Shown piece after piece: positions 1 to 8,144 of a stretch of DNA of 13,423 bases. Where the stretch lies: NCBI GenBank assembly GCA_002424645.1, contig DIKU01000013.1, positions 1 through 13,423 of the forward strand. The letters run 5' to 3'. A program made the position numbers and the translations under genes. The notes below the pieces were generated by a model. It did no database searches. It was not told the origin of the DNA and saw only the letters and a program-made list of their open reading frames with translations. Source of the stretch: Pelobacter sp. UBA5610 (lineage in GTDB: Bacteria > Desulfobacterota > Desulfuromonadia > Desulfuromonadales > Syntrophotaleaceae). Position 1 is the first letter of the stretch. Each line of letters starts with the position of its first letter.

Positions 1-192
1 TACAATTCGAGATGGCTTTGGTATATGTAAAGGTATGTGAGAGCGATCTCAAAATGCTGTTGAATTTGTGAGTAGCGCCAAGCCGTTTTGATTTGGTATT
101 TTCATTTTCGAAGAAATGGAACAAAAATGGAACGAATAGCTTTTTCTTATTAATTATGTTATGCATAAACATATAGTTACACACAGGTACCA
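1..192. other. AT-rich end of a neighbouring element, no convincing gene
   Basis: No complete gene is visible. A reading frame open from the window edge (3-71, plus strand, 22 residues then TGA) could be the 3' tail of a gene lying to the left, but it is too short to identify. The octamer AATGGAAC is repeated at 115-122 and 126-133, 11 bp apart, about 65 bp before the attachment core. This stretch is inferred to be the right end of a second integrated element. Confidence 0.35.
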
Positions 193-242
193 ACGGACTT
201 CTAATCCGTAGGCCGCCCGTTCGAATCGGGCCGGGCGCACCA
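193..242 (+). pseudogene. 3' fragment of tRNA-Arg(UCU), left attachment copy
   Basis: The anticodon arm ACGGA/TCCGT with loop CTTCTAA (anticodon TCT), the variable loop, the T arm with TTCGAAT and the 3' acceptor strand ending in encoded CCA are all present. The 5' acceptor strand (expected GCGCCCG) and the D arm are missing: the bases before 193 are unrelated AT-rich sequence. It is therefore not a working tRNA gene but the 3' remnant left by integration of an element into a tRNA-Arg gene. The intact tRNA should lie left of the window. Confidence 0.85.
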
Positions 243-284
243 ATAAAATCAAGCACTTACTTCTTTTTGAGGTAGGTGCTTTTT
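198..284 (+). repeat. Left direct repeat (att site) of the island
   Basis: These 87 bases match 8949-9035 at a constant offset of 8751 bases, with only two mismatches (at 248 and 249). The repeat covers the 3' part of tRNA-Arg plus the following intrinsic terminator. Duplication of a tRNA 3' end is the usual footprint of tyrosine-recombinase integration, so this is taken as the left attachment site of the island that ends at 9035. Confidence 0.85.
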
Positions 285-285
285 T
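251..285 (+). terminator. Intrinsic terminator of the tRNA-Arg gene (left copy)
   Basis: A 13-bp stem (251-263 with 269-281, two G-T pairs) closes a loop of five T and runs into a T tract. It belongs to the tRNA gene and was duplicated along with it; the second copy is at 9002-9035. It could still stop transcription entering the island from the left. Confidence 0.8.
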
Positions 286-705
286 GTTTGGTTCCTGTTT
301 TGTCCAACCCTGTCCAACTTTTTAATTTCTTTGACAACATGCTCCAACTTGGGTTTCCGATTCGGCGACAGAAGCGTTCTGCCAAACACTTATCGAGGTT
401 CAACTGCCCATTTGGGCAGCAGCAGAAAGCATCAGCTCTTTGCGACCTAAAAACAATATCGTGCCCTATGCCGTTCCATTCAAAGAGTCAGGCTGTCTGT
501 CCAGGCAGACGCCAGTTAGTTCCGGGCTCGGGGAAGGAGCAGAACCGCTGTCAAAGTACATATCCGCCCACCCCCGAAGGTGAGTCAAAAACAATATTAA
601 TAACAGCAGATAAAGACTTAGAAGCGGTTTGCATCGAGAGGATAATACTATCATGAATAGCAGAAGTGACCCTGGATATGACCACTCGCTTCTACCGTGT
701 GCTCC
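286..705. other. Gene-free left end of the island
   Basis: No frame here has convincing codon use or a recognisable protein; the open frames look like chance. Visible structure: TGTCCAAC at 301-308 and 311-318 (10 bp apart) with a related GCTCCAAC at 341-348, possible recombinase arm sites; a hairpin CTGCCC/GGGCAG at 404-419; and a bulged hairpin at 491-513. Neither hairpin has a T tract, so no clear terminator for the peptide operon, which ends at 706, is visible. Confidence 0.45.
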
Positions 706-1983
706 TTACATTTTTTTGTCATCAGCGGACGTTACAGGATGACTCAGCCAATTTTTAAGTGTGGCGAGGTCCCTTCCTTTCTGCGCATAATCGAGCATTT
801 CCTGGTCGCGTCTCAGCCACCGCAAAACGTCGGGGCCATAGGTTCTCAGTAGGTTTCGCAGACGCACAACGTAGTAGAAATATATGCGCAGGGAGTCGGA
901 CGGGGTGGGATACACCCTTGCCATGGTTTTCCGGGAGATGAAAAGTCTTTTCCAGAAAAGAGTCACCTTGTCCCGGAACCGAGAGGCCCCCCAGAATTGT
1001 GCCACCGCCAGAGCCATGGACCACGGTGGTTTGGTTGTTTGCGGTCTTCGCGAAAAGATCTGATTCTTGGCCAAAACGACAAACCGCTCGTCGAAGTCGC
1101 CCGGGCGAAGGTCTTCGAGAAATCCTTCCGGCAACCTCGCTCCCAGTAGTTCCATGGCGAGTTTCAGCGTGAGATAGACTGATTTTCCGACGTCCCATTC
1201 CCGAGTGAGGCGGTGGACAAGCGGCCAATTAATATCCGCTTCGTGTTGCTGGAGAATCTCGATGATGTCAGTAAAGAGTCTGAGTCCGGGCTCGAACCCA
1301 TGTTTGTAACTGGCATGCAGGCAGAGATGCAGCAGCAGATCTTCTGGACAGAAGACCGCGGCTTCCACTCCCGCGATGATTACGGGCCGCGACCTTCCCC
1401 ATTGTCCATCGGTATCGATGGGAAAGGGAAATTGGGGGGAGAGAATGCTCCAGTGGATATCCAGACCCACGTCTCGCTTCGGCATAATATAGGAAAATTC
1501 ACAGTTGCCATCGACGGTTCGGTGATAAGCGGTCGGAGTGCACCCCATCTCCAACAGCAGGGCGTCCACCTTCATTAAGTCGTCCTCATGCACCAGAAGA
1601 TCCAGATCGTTCATGAACCGAAGGGCGTGATGGGCATAAACAAACTCGGCCAGATACGCCCCCTTGAGCACAATCACTGGAATGTTTTCCAGCCGCAGGA
1701 GCCGCAGGACCTTGCCGAGATGGCTGTACAGCCTCAGATTACGGGCGGAATTGTCGAGATGGGCTTGCCGAAGTTTCCCCGTGATGCCGTCCGGGATGGG
1801 AAGATCAGGATAACAAGTCCTGAGGCGATGGTACAGAAGGGGCGTGACTTTGTGCCGATCCGACTGTCGAAAGAGTTCCTCCCAATCCCCCTCCGCTGGG
1901 AGTCCGATCTCGCCAACCCCGTAAGGGGTCGGACTCGACTGCAGACAGGCAAGGAGCCATTCATCGATTTGATCGCAGTTCAT
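706..1983 (-). CDS. NTP_transf_5-type nucleotidyltransferase family protein
   Basis: This 425-aa protein matches the uncharacterised nucleotidyltransferase family (NTP_transf_5) often found in RiPP and polysaccharide clusters. Visible marks are the segment IPVIVLKGAYLAEFVY (about 101-116, with the conserved Lys-Gly at 107-108) and the metal-binding MNDLDLLV (124-131, Asp126 and Asp128), followed by an HWSI segment and a helical C-terminal half with LCLHASYKHG. Members are thought to move a nucleotide onto a small molecule, sugar or peptide, but the substrate is not known for this group. Its ATG lies 26 bp after the exporter's stop, with a GGA-type ribosome site, so it is the last gene of the peptide operon. 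A role in tailoring the peptide or in self-protection is inference. Confidence is high for the family and low for function. Confidence 0.8.
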   Translation of the reverse strand: MNCDQIDEWLLACLQSSPTPYGVGEIGLPAEGDWEELFRQSDRHKVTPLLYHRLRTCYPDLPIPDGITGKLRQAHLDNSARNLRLYSHLGKVLRLLRLENIPVIVLKGAYLAEFVYAHHALRFMNDLDLLVHEDDLMKVDALLLEMGCTPTAYHRTVDGNCEFSYIMPKRDVGLDIHWSILSPQFPFPIDTDGQWGRSRPVIIAGVEAAVFCPEDLLLHLCLHASYKHGFEPGLRLFTDIIEILQQHEADINWPLVHRLTREWDVGKSVYLTLKLAMELLGARLPEGFLEDLRPGDFDERFVVLAKNQIFSRRPQTTKPPWSMALAVAQFWGASRFRDKVTLFWKRLFISRKTMARVYPTPSDSLRIYFYYVVRLRNLLRTYGPDVLRWLRRDQEMLDYAQKGRDLATLKNWLSHPVTSADDKKM

Positions 1984-2009
1984 TCACTATTTTCCTATAT
2001 CCAGATGCT

Positions 2010-3824
2010 TTAGCGGTAATGCCGGGCTTGCATTTCGAACAGCCGGGCATAGGTTCCACCTGCACGAATAAGCTCATCATGGCTGCCTCCTTCGATAACT
2101 CTTCCATGTTGAAGCACATAGATGCGGTCTGCCATTCGGACGGTTGAAAAACGATGGCTGATCAGGATGGCGGTACGGCCGGCCACCAATTTGCGAAAAC
2201 TCTGGAAGACCTCATATTCCGCTTTTGCGTCCATGGAACTGGTCGGCTCGTCCAGCACTAGGATCTGCGCATCGCGCATGAAGGCCCTGGCCAGGGCCAC
2301 TTTCTGCCATTCCCCTATGCTCAGTTCTTCCCCGTCCGCGAACCTTTTTCCCAAAATCGTGTCATACCCGCGAGGCAACCCTCGAATGACCTCATCGGCC
2401 CCCGAGCGGCGCGCTGCGGCTGCGACTCGTTCACGGTCGGGCGGGAGAGCAGCATTTCCCAGCCAGATGTTTTCTTCGGCGGACAAATGGTAGTGGGCAT
2501 AGTCCTGGAAAATGATGGCGATTTCGCGACGGAGCGCATGGGTTTCGAACTGACGCAGATCTACACCATCAAAGGTGATCGATCCGCCGGTCGGATCGTA
2601 CAACCGGCACATCAGCTTGATTAGCGTCGTCTTTCCCGAGCCGTTTTCTCCCACCAATGCCACCACTTCGCCGGGCCGGATGGTAAGAGATACATCCTCG
2701 ATCGCCTTTCGCGTACCTCCTGAATACTCGAAGCTCACATGGTCCAGCACAATACCAGTTTGCATCGGCTTCGGTACCGGCTGCGCCACGGCAGGTTCGG
2801 GGACGGTGCGTTGCAGATCCAGGAATTCGTAGAGATTGGAAAGAAACAGATTGTCCGCATAAAGGCCCGTCAGGCTGCTCAATATCCCCTGCAGAGTTCC
2901 CTGAACGCGTTGGAATGCCTGGAAATACATCACCAGATCACCCACGGTTAATTTTCCCCCGATCGCCTGATAGGCAACATAACCATAGCATCCATAAAGG
3001 GCCGTGGTTGAGAAGGTTTGCGCCGCGAAACCAGTTAAGGCCTGTTGGCGGGAGAGGGTCAGTCTTCCCTCACGGAGTTTCCGGCGGAGATTACGTGCCC
3101 TGCCCATAAACAGATTGCCGAGGTCGAACAGCCGGACTTCCTTGGCAGACCCACTGTTGGTGAGAATACCATGGTAGTATCCGGCCTGTCGCTCCGTGGC
3201 GGTGTTTTCCATTTGCCAACGATACAGTTTGCCGGTATAAAAGATTCGTATTGCGGCCGAGGCGCTGACAGCAAGAAAAAGGATGACCGCGATGATCCAA
3301 TGGAAGGACAGGAGCAGTGCCCCGAGCGCAAGCAGGGTAACACCATGCAGAGCGATCTGTGAGAGACCGTTCACGATGCTGATGGGCCGAAAGGGGGCCT
3401 CACGCTGGGCTCGATGGAGTGTGTCGTAATATTTTGCGCTCTCGTAAAACTCCACATCGACCTCGGTCGACTTGGTGAGGAGCACGTCGTTCATGTGGTC
3501 CGTGACGATGTAAGACTGCCATTCGCTGACCAGTCCCGAGGCCAACCGAATAAAGGCTGAAAACAAGGTCACGGCCGCAAGGGCGGCCACAAGCCACAGC
3601 ACGTATCGGAGAGCGGCCTCCTTGTCCGGGGCCGATACCCCGGTGGTTATGGCGTCTATCATGAGCTTCGTAAGGTACAGCGGGAGCAACGGCAAAACCC
3701 CCTGGATCACCAGGAGAAACGAGTTAAGAAGAGTCCACCCCTTGGTGCTCTGCCAGACAAAACGCACGGCGCGTCTCAGTTGCAGGAAACGACTAATTTT
3801 CTGCCGAAACTGCTCAGGATTCAC
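2010..3824 (-). CDS. ABC transporter, fused permease and ATPase, peptide-export type
   Basis: A 604-aa half-transporter: an N-terminal membrane region (about 30-330) followed by an ATPase domain with Walker A GENGSGKT (392-399), Q-loop IFQD (438-441), signature LSIGEWQ (501-507, a variant of LSGGQ), Walker B ILVLDEP (521-527) and H-loop ISHR (555-558). It should work as a homodimer in the inner membrane, exporting the modified peptide. There is no C39 peptidase domain at the N terminus, so leader removal must come from another protein; the S26-type domain of the preceding gene is the obvious candidate. The start chosen is GTG at 3824, which overlaps the previous stop (GTGA) and sits about 10 bases after GGAGG. 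The frame is open for 62 more codons upstream, but that stretch overlaps the preceding gene and does not look like transporter sequence. Confidence 0.88.
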   Translation of the reverse strand: MNPEQFRQKISRFLQLRRAVRFVWQSTKGWTLLNSFLLVIQGVLPLLPLYLTKLMIDAITTGVSAPDKEAALRYVLWLVAALAAVTLFSAFIRLASGLVSEWQSYIVTDHMNDVLLTKSTEVDVEFYESAKYYDTLHRAQREAPFRPISIVNGLSQIALHGVTLLALGALLLSFHWIIAVILFLAVSASAAIRIFYTGKLYRWQMENTATERQAGYYHGILTNSGSAKEVRLFDLGNLFMGRARNLRRKLREGRLTLSRQQALTGFAAQTFSTTALYGCYGYVAYQAIGGKLTVGDLVMYFQAFQRVQGTLQGILSSLTGLYADNLFLSNLYEFLDLQRTVPEPAVAQPVPKPMQTGIVLDHVSFEYSGGTRKAIEDVSLTIRPGEVVALVGENGSGKTTLIKLMCRLYDPTGGSITFDGVDLRQFETHALRREIAIIFQDYAHYHLSAEENIWLGNAALPPDRERVAAAARRSGADEVIRGLPRGYDTILGKRFADGEELSIGEWQKVALARAFMRDAQILVLDEPTSSMDAKAEYEVFQSFRKLVAGRTAILISHRFSTVRMADRIYVLQHGRVIEGGSHDELIRAGGTYARLFEMQARHYR

Positions 3825-5374
3825 TGCCCGCCATCCTCCAGCGTCCGCTCGATCTCTTGCCAGAAGGCGCCGGTTAAACTGATGTGCAGGATGTGGGCGG
3901 GAACCGCCCGGGTCAAGGCGCACAGGTTGTTGAACCGTTCCAGATGCAGGGCGTGGATTTCTTCTTTGAACAGGCCCAAGGGCATAAACTGGGAGGCCTG
4001 CCTCACACACTCAACAAGCAGACTGACAGCATGTCCGGGGCCTATTCGTTCTACGTGATCATCACCTGCCCGAGCCAGAAGGAAAATGCCCCGAAGGGGC
4101 ACAGCGCACTGCACATCCCATGTACCGCCCGGCCCCCCCTCCAAAAAACGGCTCCAGGTGGGCCAGGGGTGAGCCAGGTAGCGGCCCTGCTGGTCCCTCA
4201 CCACCAGCGTGGTGTCGTCGCACCGCGATCGCCACGGAGCAGGAAGACGGCTGCTGGCCGTGGTCTTCCCCGTTCCGCCCGGCGCGGCCAGGATCACCCC
4301 CATGCCATCTTTTTCCGCGAGTGCCCCGTGGATGAGGACGCCCCCGCGAGCATGAGCCTCGCGGGCAAAGATGAGTGAGAGCCGAACCAGATTGACGTGT
4401 GGGCCGCCCCAGTGATCGCTTGGGCAAAGAATGCAGGAAGCGGTGCCGTCATTTCCGGATGCCAGCGGAACATAGCAATCCGCCACGGGCGAGTGTGCGT
4501 CCACCTGGACAAGAAGCCGGAACGGATTGCCGCGCGGGGAAGGTCCGGATGCGGAGATTGCTTCGCCCAACCGCATCGCGCCTGCCAGTTGTGAAACAAT
4601 GGATGCAGCCTCCTCGTCGCCTCCCGCGATTTCCCACCGGGTCCCATCCGCCAGAACGAGCGCATGTCGCATACCCTGCGTCAGGAAATGGTCCATGGAT
4701 TGCTGCTTATCGGCCGACACTTTCCGATTCACCCGATCGCGATCCTGCTTGGTTGGAAGCGCCCTTCCATCCACAAACAAGTGAAAGGGCCGTTGGATCT
4801 GCCATTGATGCCGGTTGTTATCGTATCGCCCGATGAGGCGCTGTCCCAACAAAAGCTGAAGCTGATCCCGGCCTTGGGAGCGGAAGACAACGACTCGCGG
4901 CCGGAGTGCGGCAGGTAACAACCACGCGCACCACCCGCGGAAAGACAGGGCATGATAAATGGGGTGTAAAAAAGGAGACGCGCCGTGGTCCAGGCGGCCC
5001 TGCCAACGAAACCAGTGGTTTGTCAGCCGGCCCCGCAATCCGCCTAAGATCCTCCTCCGGCTCTGGCCACGCCACGCGGCAATCACCTGACCTTGAACGT
5101 TCTCGGGATGCAGGAGAAAAGCATCGTCCTGAGCGTTGTTGTCCCCGCGGGTTGATATGCCGGCAGGGGTCACGCGGACAATGCGGTGGACGACCGGTTG
5201 GTCCCCCTCGGGTGGTAGAAAAAAAACCACATCGCCCGCATGCATCGGCCTGTTGCAGTAGGGCATGATCTCCATGACCTCAGGCTCACGCAGGGTTGGA
5301 TTCATGCTGGGGCCTACATAGGCAGCGTATAGGATACCTCCGGAATCTTTCACATTGCTATTTTGCAGCGGCAC
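3821..5374 (-). CDS. Fusion of S26-type signal peptidase and HPr-kinase-like domain (ScmC-like)
   Basis: This 517-aa protein joins two activities. Residues about 15-105 resemble the S26/S24 peptidase fold: GPSMNPT with nucleophile Ser23, VVHRIV with His63, and TRGDNN with Asp78. A His in place of the usual bacterial Lys suggests the SipW/ER-type Ser-His-Asp arrangement. Residues about 227-517 resemble HPr-kinase-like P-loop proteins of RiPP cassettes, with Walker A APGGTGKTT (364-372) followed by CDDTTLVV (385-392). The middle (105-225) is Arg-rich and unassigned. Likely roles, by inference, are leader cleavage by the N half and phosphorylation or another ATP-dependent step by the C half. It overlaps the preceding maturase gene by 17 bp and the exporter by 4 bp, so translation is probably coupled. 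The start is uncertain: GTG at 5374 gives the full length, GTG at 5353 is the alternative, and neither has a good ribosome site. Confidence 0.75.
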   Translation of the reverse strand: MPLQNSNVKDSGGILYAAYVGPSMNPTLREPEVMEIMPYCNRPMHAGDVVFFLPPEGDQPVVHRIVRVTPAGISTRGDNNAQDDAFLLHPENVQGQVIAAWRGQSRRRILGGLRGRLTNHWFRWQGRLDHGASPFLHPIYHALSFRGWCAWLLPAALRPRVVVFRSQGRDQLQLLLGQRLIGRYDNNRHQWQIQRPFHLFVDGRALPTKQDRDRVNRKVSADKQQSMDHFLTQGMRHALVLADGTRWEIAGGDEEAASIVSQLAGAMRLGEAISASGPSPRGNPFRLLVQVDAHSPVADCYVPLASGNDGTASCILCPSDHWGGPHVNLVRLSLIFAREAHARGGVLIHGALAEKDGMGVILAAPGGTGKTTASSRLPAPWRSRCDDTTLVVRDQQGRYLAHPWPTWSRFLEGGPGGTWDVQCAVPLRGIFLLARAGDDHVERIGPGHAVSLLVECVRQASQFMPLGLFKEEIHALHLERFNNLCALTRAVPAHILHISLTGAFWQEIERTLEDGGQ

Positions 5375-6485
5375 TCTCGATCGTTACATTTGAAGGCTTT
5401 GGGGGAGGTGCCGTCAGTCGAGAAACAGGGAAGAGGCCTGCTTCTTCCGCCTGTTCACAGAACCAATAGGGCGCCCAAAGGCTGCCCTTGCCATGGTAGT
5501 TCTGGGCGATGCAGGAGCCGAAACAGCTCCCTTTCATCAGGCAGCGGCTACAGACTCCTTCCAGCCGCTCGGGCAGTCCCTCCCGCAACGAATTCAGCAG
5601 GGCGTTTTCGCGCCATACTGTTTCCAGCCGATCCCTGCCAACCTCACCGAAGACCAGTTCCGGCACATGTTTGCCGATCCCGCACAGGGCATAGTGCCCG
5701 CTGGCCATGACGCCCATGATGCCGAAGATTCCGCATGCGCTGCACCCCTCCCTGCTGGCGATGCGCTGGAGGGATCGAAAAGCCGGAGGATAATGGAAAA
5801 CGAGTGTTAACTGTGTGTTTGGCGCCAATTCATTTTCCACATACCGTCCCAGCTCGATGAGTTCTCCGATCGATATGGTTTCTCGCGATGCATGCATGTT
5901 TTGACCGCGAGCGGTTGGTTGCACCACGTTGAACTTGAGCGAGCCCGCCCCAAGTTCTTCGACCATACGTACCATAGCTTCCAGCTGACCGGCGTTTTTG
6001 CGCATCAGCGAGAAGATGACCTGGGGACGGATGCCGGCAGCCACCAGATAGCGGACCGCCCGTCGAGCCGCTTCAAAAGATCCCGGTACTCCGCGCACCC
6101 ATTCGTGGGTCTCGGCATCTGCCCCATCGATGCTTACGGATACGAATTTATCTGGAAAATCGGCAATTTGAGCAGATATCTCCGGCGTGCACAGCAGTCC
6201 GTTAGTCTCAACCGTCAGCCCCAAGTTTTCATTTCTGGCAATTTCCAGCAAACGGCTGAAGTGAGGATGCAGCATAGGTTCGCCGCCGGTCAGTTTGACC
6301 TCGCTAAGGCCCAGGGGCTTGGCTTCGCGAATGGCCGTTTCAAACACCTCGACCGGCATGGTAGGGTAATGGCGTCCTGTGGCATCAAATCGGGGACCAA
6401 TCCAGCAATGGCGGCAGGCGAGGTTGCACCCTTCGGTCAGGTAGAAATACAAAGTATTAATCATGCGTAATGGAGTCTGTCTCAT
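5358..6485 (-). CDS. scmF: Radical SAM/SPASM peptide maturase, ScmF-like
   Basis: A 375-aa radical SAM enzyme. The 4Fe-4S/SAM site is C20-x3-C24-x2-C27 after a YFYLTEG segment, with the SAM-binding GGEP at 67-70. The C-terminal SPASM region has Cys 248, 251, 268, 312, 315, 321, 325 and 343, enough for two auxiliary clusters. Enzymes of this class abstract hydrogen from a precursor peptide and commonly form thioether or C-C bonds at Cys-rich cores. It is one of two such enzymes in the operon; paired PqqE-like maturases with a PqqD protein are the hallmark of the SynChlorMet cassette. The E/F assignment is from recall of the opening motif and could be swapped; the GeoRSP system is the main alternative. 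It begins 29 bp after the preceding maturase. Neither ATG at 6485 nor the Met eight codons in has a clear ribosome site. Confidence 0.78.
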   Translation of the reverse strand: MRQTPLRMINTLYFYLTEGCNLACRHCWIGPRFDATGRHYPTMPVEVFETAIREAKPLGLSEVKLTGGEPMLHPHFSRLLEIARNENLGLTVETNGLLCTPEISAQIADFPDKFVSVSIDGADAETHEWVRGVPGSFEAARRAVRYLVAAGIRPQVIFSLMRKNAGQLEAMVRMVEELGAGSLKFNVVQPTARGQNMHASRETISIGELIELGRYVENELAPNTQLTLVFHYPPAFRSLQRIASREGCSACGIFGIMGVMASGHYALCGIGKHVPELVFGEVGRDRLETVWRENALLNSLREGLPERLEGVCSRCLMKGSCFGSCIAQNYHGKGSLWAPYWFCEQAEEAGLFPVSRLTAPPPKPSNVTIESAAAK

Positions 6486-6514
6486 ATTTTACTGATTCGC
6501 GCTGCGTGGAGAGT

Positions 6515-7645
6515 TTAAAGGAGGACGCCCCCGGTTTGCAGAAAGCGTCGAAGACAAGCATCCGGACTGGGGTGATCTACCATGCCTGTCAACGTATAGG
6601 CCAATCCCGGACAGTTGCCGGTGCAATAGGGGATGTAGGAACAACCGGCGCAGAACTCGAATCTGGTCAGCGGGATCGCTGACCGGTTACGCAGCTGGTT
6701 AAGCGCCGGGCTGGATTGCCATACTTCCGCCAGTGAATCCCGGTTGATGCGCCCCAGTTCGATATGCTCCAGCATGTTGCAGGGTACAATGCCACCATCG
6801 GCGCGTATGGAGATTTTATTGCTCGGGCAGCCGCAGCCGGTGAGGCCGCCGCCATTGTAAAATGCTGGCGCGTAACTTGCCCTGGCGTCTTCCATCCGGC
6901 GCCACATTTGGGCATCTGTCAAGGGACCCGCGTTGGCCGAGATGCGACCGGGGTATTTCGCCGCGAGGCGCAGCAAGGTCGCCATGGCGTCCTTGCGTTC
7001 CTCGATGTTCAACATCAGATCATTCGCATTCGCGCAGCATACACCCATATAGCCGGCCGCGTTGGTGCTGAAATCGGGCAGTCCCAGAACCTCCAGAAGG
7101 AAGTGAGCAGTATTATCGAGGTCCTGGACATTGTTCCGATGGATCGTGACCCGCGAGGTTACAAAAATTCCATGGCGCTGCAGGATGCGAATGCCGCGGA
7201 TCGCCCCGTCAAAGGCGCCTTTCCCGCGACAGGAATCGTGCACCTCCGCACAGGAACCATCCACCGATACCTGGACATACTCGCAGCGTCCGGTGCCGGC
7301 GATGAAGGCGGCAATCTCCTCATCGATCAGCCCGCCATTGGACAGGAAGGAGAAGCGCATCCGGTTGCGGACAATGCCTTCGATCAGGGCCGGCAGATCA
7401 TTCCGGATGAACGGCTCGCCGCCGGCCAAGGTAACCTTCATCACTCCGAGCGACCCCAGTTCGTCGAAGAACCGAAGCCACTCGTCCGTAGGAAGGTCCC
7501 GGTACTCTACCGCCGGGTTATCGAAAAAATAGCAGTAGCGGCAGCGCAGATTGCATCGTGCGGTGATTTCAAGAGACAGGCTGCGCGGCGTCCGCATGAC
7601 CCTGGCACTCCCAGGTTGCGTCTGGTTCTGGAGTTCCTCATCCAT
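6515..7645 (-). CDS. scmE: Radical SAM/SPASM peptide maturase, ScmE-like (PqqE-like)
   Basis: A 376-aa radical SAM enzyme with the cluster motif C31-x3-C35-x2-C38 (CNLRCRYC), SAM-binding GGEP at 75-78, and a full SPASM set: Cys 271, 273, 289, 332, 335, 341, 345 and 364, with the typical CxxCxxxxxCxxxC run at 332-345. Additional Cys at 121, 132, 139, 203 and 204 are unassigned. It should modify the Cys-repeat core of the peptide encoded upstream, using the PqqD-like protein to hold the leader. It starts 3 bp after the stop of that PqqD gene, which indicates translational coupling. It differs clearly from the second maturase, so the two probably catalyse different steps or act on different sites rather than being redundant. 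The symbol is based on cassette resemblance, not a database match. Confidence 0.78.
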   Translation of the reverse strand: MDEELQNQTQPGSARVMRTPRSLSLEITARCNLRCRYCYFFDNPAVEYRDLPTDEWLRFFDELGSLGVMKVTLAGGEPFIRNDLPALIEGIVRNRMRFSFLSNGGLIDEEIAAFIAGTGRCEYVQVSVDGSCAEVHDSCRGKGAFDGAIRGIRILQRHGIFVTSRVTIHRNNVQDLDNTAHFLLEVLGLPDFSTNAAGYMGVCCANANDLMLNIEERKDAMATLLRLAAKYPGRISANAGPLTDAQMWRRMEDARASYAPAFYNGGGLTGCGCPSNKISIRADGGIVPCNMLEHIELGRINRDSLAEVWQSSPALNQLRNRSAIPLTRFEFCAGCSYIPYCTGNCPGLAYTLTGMVDHPSPDACLRRFLQTGGVLL

Positions 7646-7648
7646 CCG

Positions 7649-7936
7649 CTATTTGCTTTCCAGTTCCAGCCCGGCAAAACCGTGTTTGGCAAGCCTGTCA
7701 ATGAAGGCGGTGATCTCTTGGAAGACGGTGTCAGGAGTATCCTTAAAGTCGTTTTGGATTTCCGATACAATGTCTGTGAGGTTTCTCTTGCCGTTCATCC
7801 GTTTCCATACCGCCACGCCAACGGGGTTGGTTCCCACGGCATCGGCAGTGTCGGGATTGAAAAGTACGGCCCAATCGTCGAACTCCTCCCGGAGCACAAC
7901 AATGGGATTGGCAATCGGTCTATCTGTGGTATTCAT
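7649..7936 (-). CDS. scmD: PqqD-like peptide chaperone (RiPP recognition element), ScmD-like
   Basis: A 95-aa protein of the PqqD fold: an N-terminal beta region with LFNPDTADAVGTNPVG (25-40), then VAVWKRMNGKRNLTDIV (41-57) and a helical end with ITAFIDRLAKHGF (75-87), the pattern by which PqqD proteins recognise leader peptides. It is expected to bind the leader of the precursor encoded just upstream and present it to the two radical SAM enzymes. The ATG is preceded by AAGGAG about ten bases away, a good ribosome site. It is separated from the precursor gene by 208 bp, part of which holds a relic repeat of that gene. Family placement is firm; the Scm label is moderate. Confidence 0.85.
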   Translation of the reverse strand: MNTTDRPIANPIVVLREEFDDWAVLFNPDTADAVGTNPVGVAVWKRMNGKRNLTDIVSEIQNDFKDTPDTVFQEITAFIDRLAKHGFAGLELESK

Positions 7937-8076
7937 CGAATATTTTCTCCTTTTCCCGCATGGGTGGGCGCAACATCGCTTGCCATCCAGCCAACAGGAC
8001 GGAACTGATCGGATTGGGCGAGGTTGGTTTTGCCAACGCTCTTTATCTTTACGTCATGGAAGATTATTCTCGCTGG

Positions 8077-8144
8077 TTATAGCGACGGCCTGGGTATACC
8101 GAATTGCGCCAAGGGCGCGAGCAGAGCGCCAACCGTGCAATCAG
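8077..8144 (-). pseudogene. Relic, out-of-frame extra repeat of the precursor gene
   Basis: Just past the precursor's stop, the next frame encodes D-CTVG-ALLAPLAQ and ends at 8077. The Cys codon of this unit lies 29 bases from that of the last in-frame repeat, whereas all other units are exactly 30 bases apart. Adding one base near 8148-8153 would remove the TAG and join the unit to the array (reading CTAGSGFIADCTVG). This is seen directly; that it reflects a one-base deletion in a longer ancestral gene is inference. Confidence 0.55.

Noticed and set aside
193..242. Functional tRNA-Arg gene
   Set aside because: There is no 5' acceptor strand or D arm upstream in either copy.
276..656. 126-codon plus-strand open frame at the left end of the island
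   Set aside because: It begins in the tRNA terminator, has no ribosome site and low-complexity composition without a recognisable domain.
3825..4010. N-terminal extension of the exporter (62 codons)
   Set aside because: It overlaps the preceding gene in another frame; the GTG overlapping that gene's stop has a GGAGG site and gives a normal exporter length.
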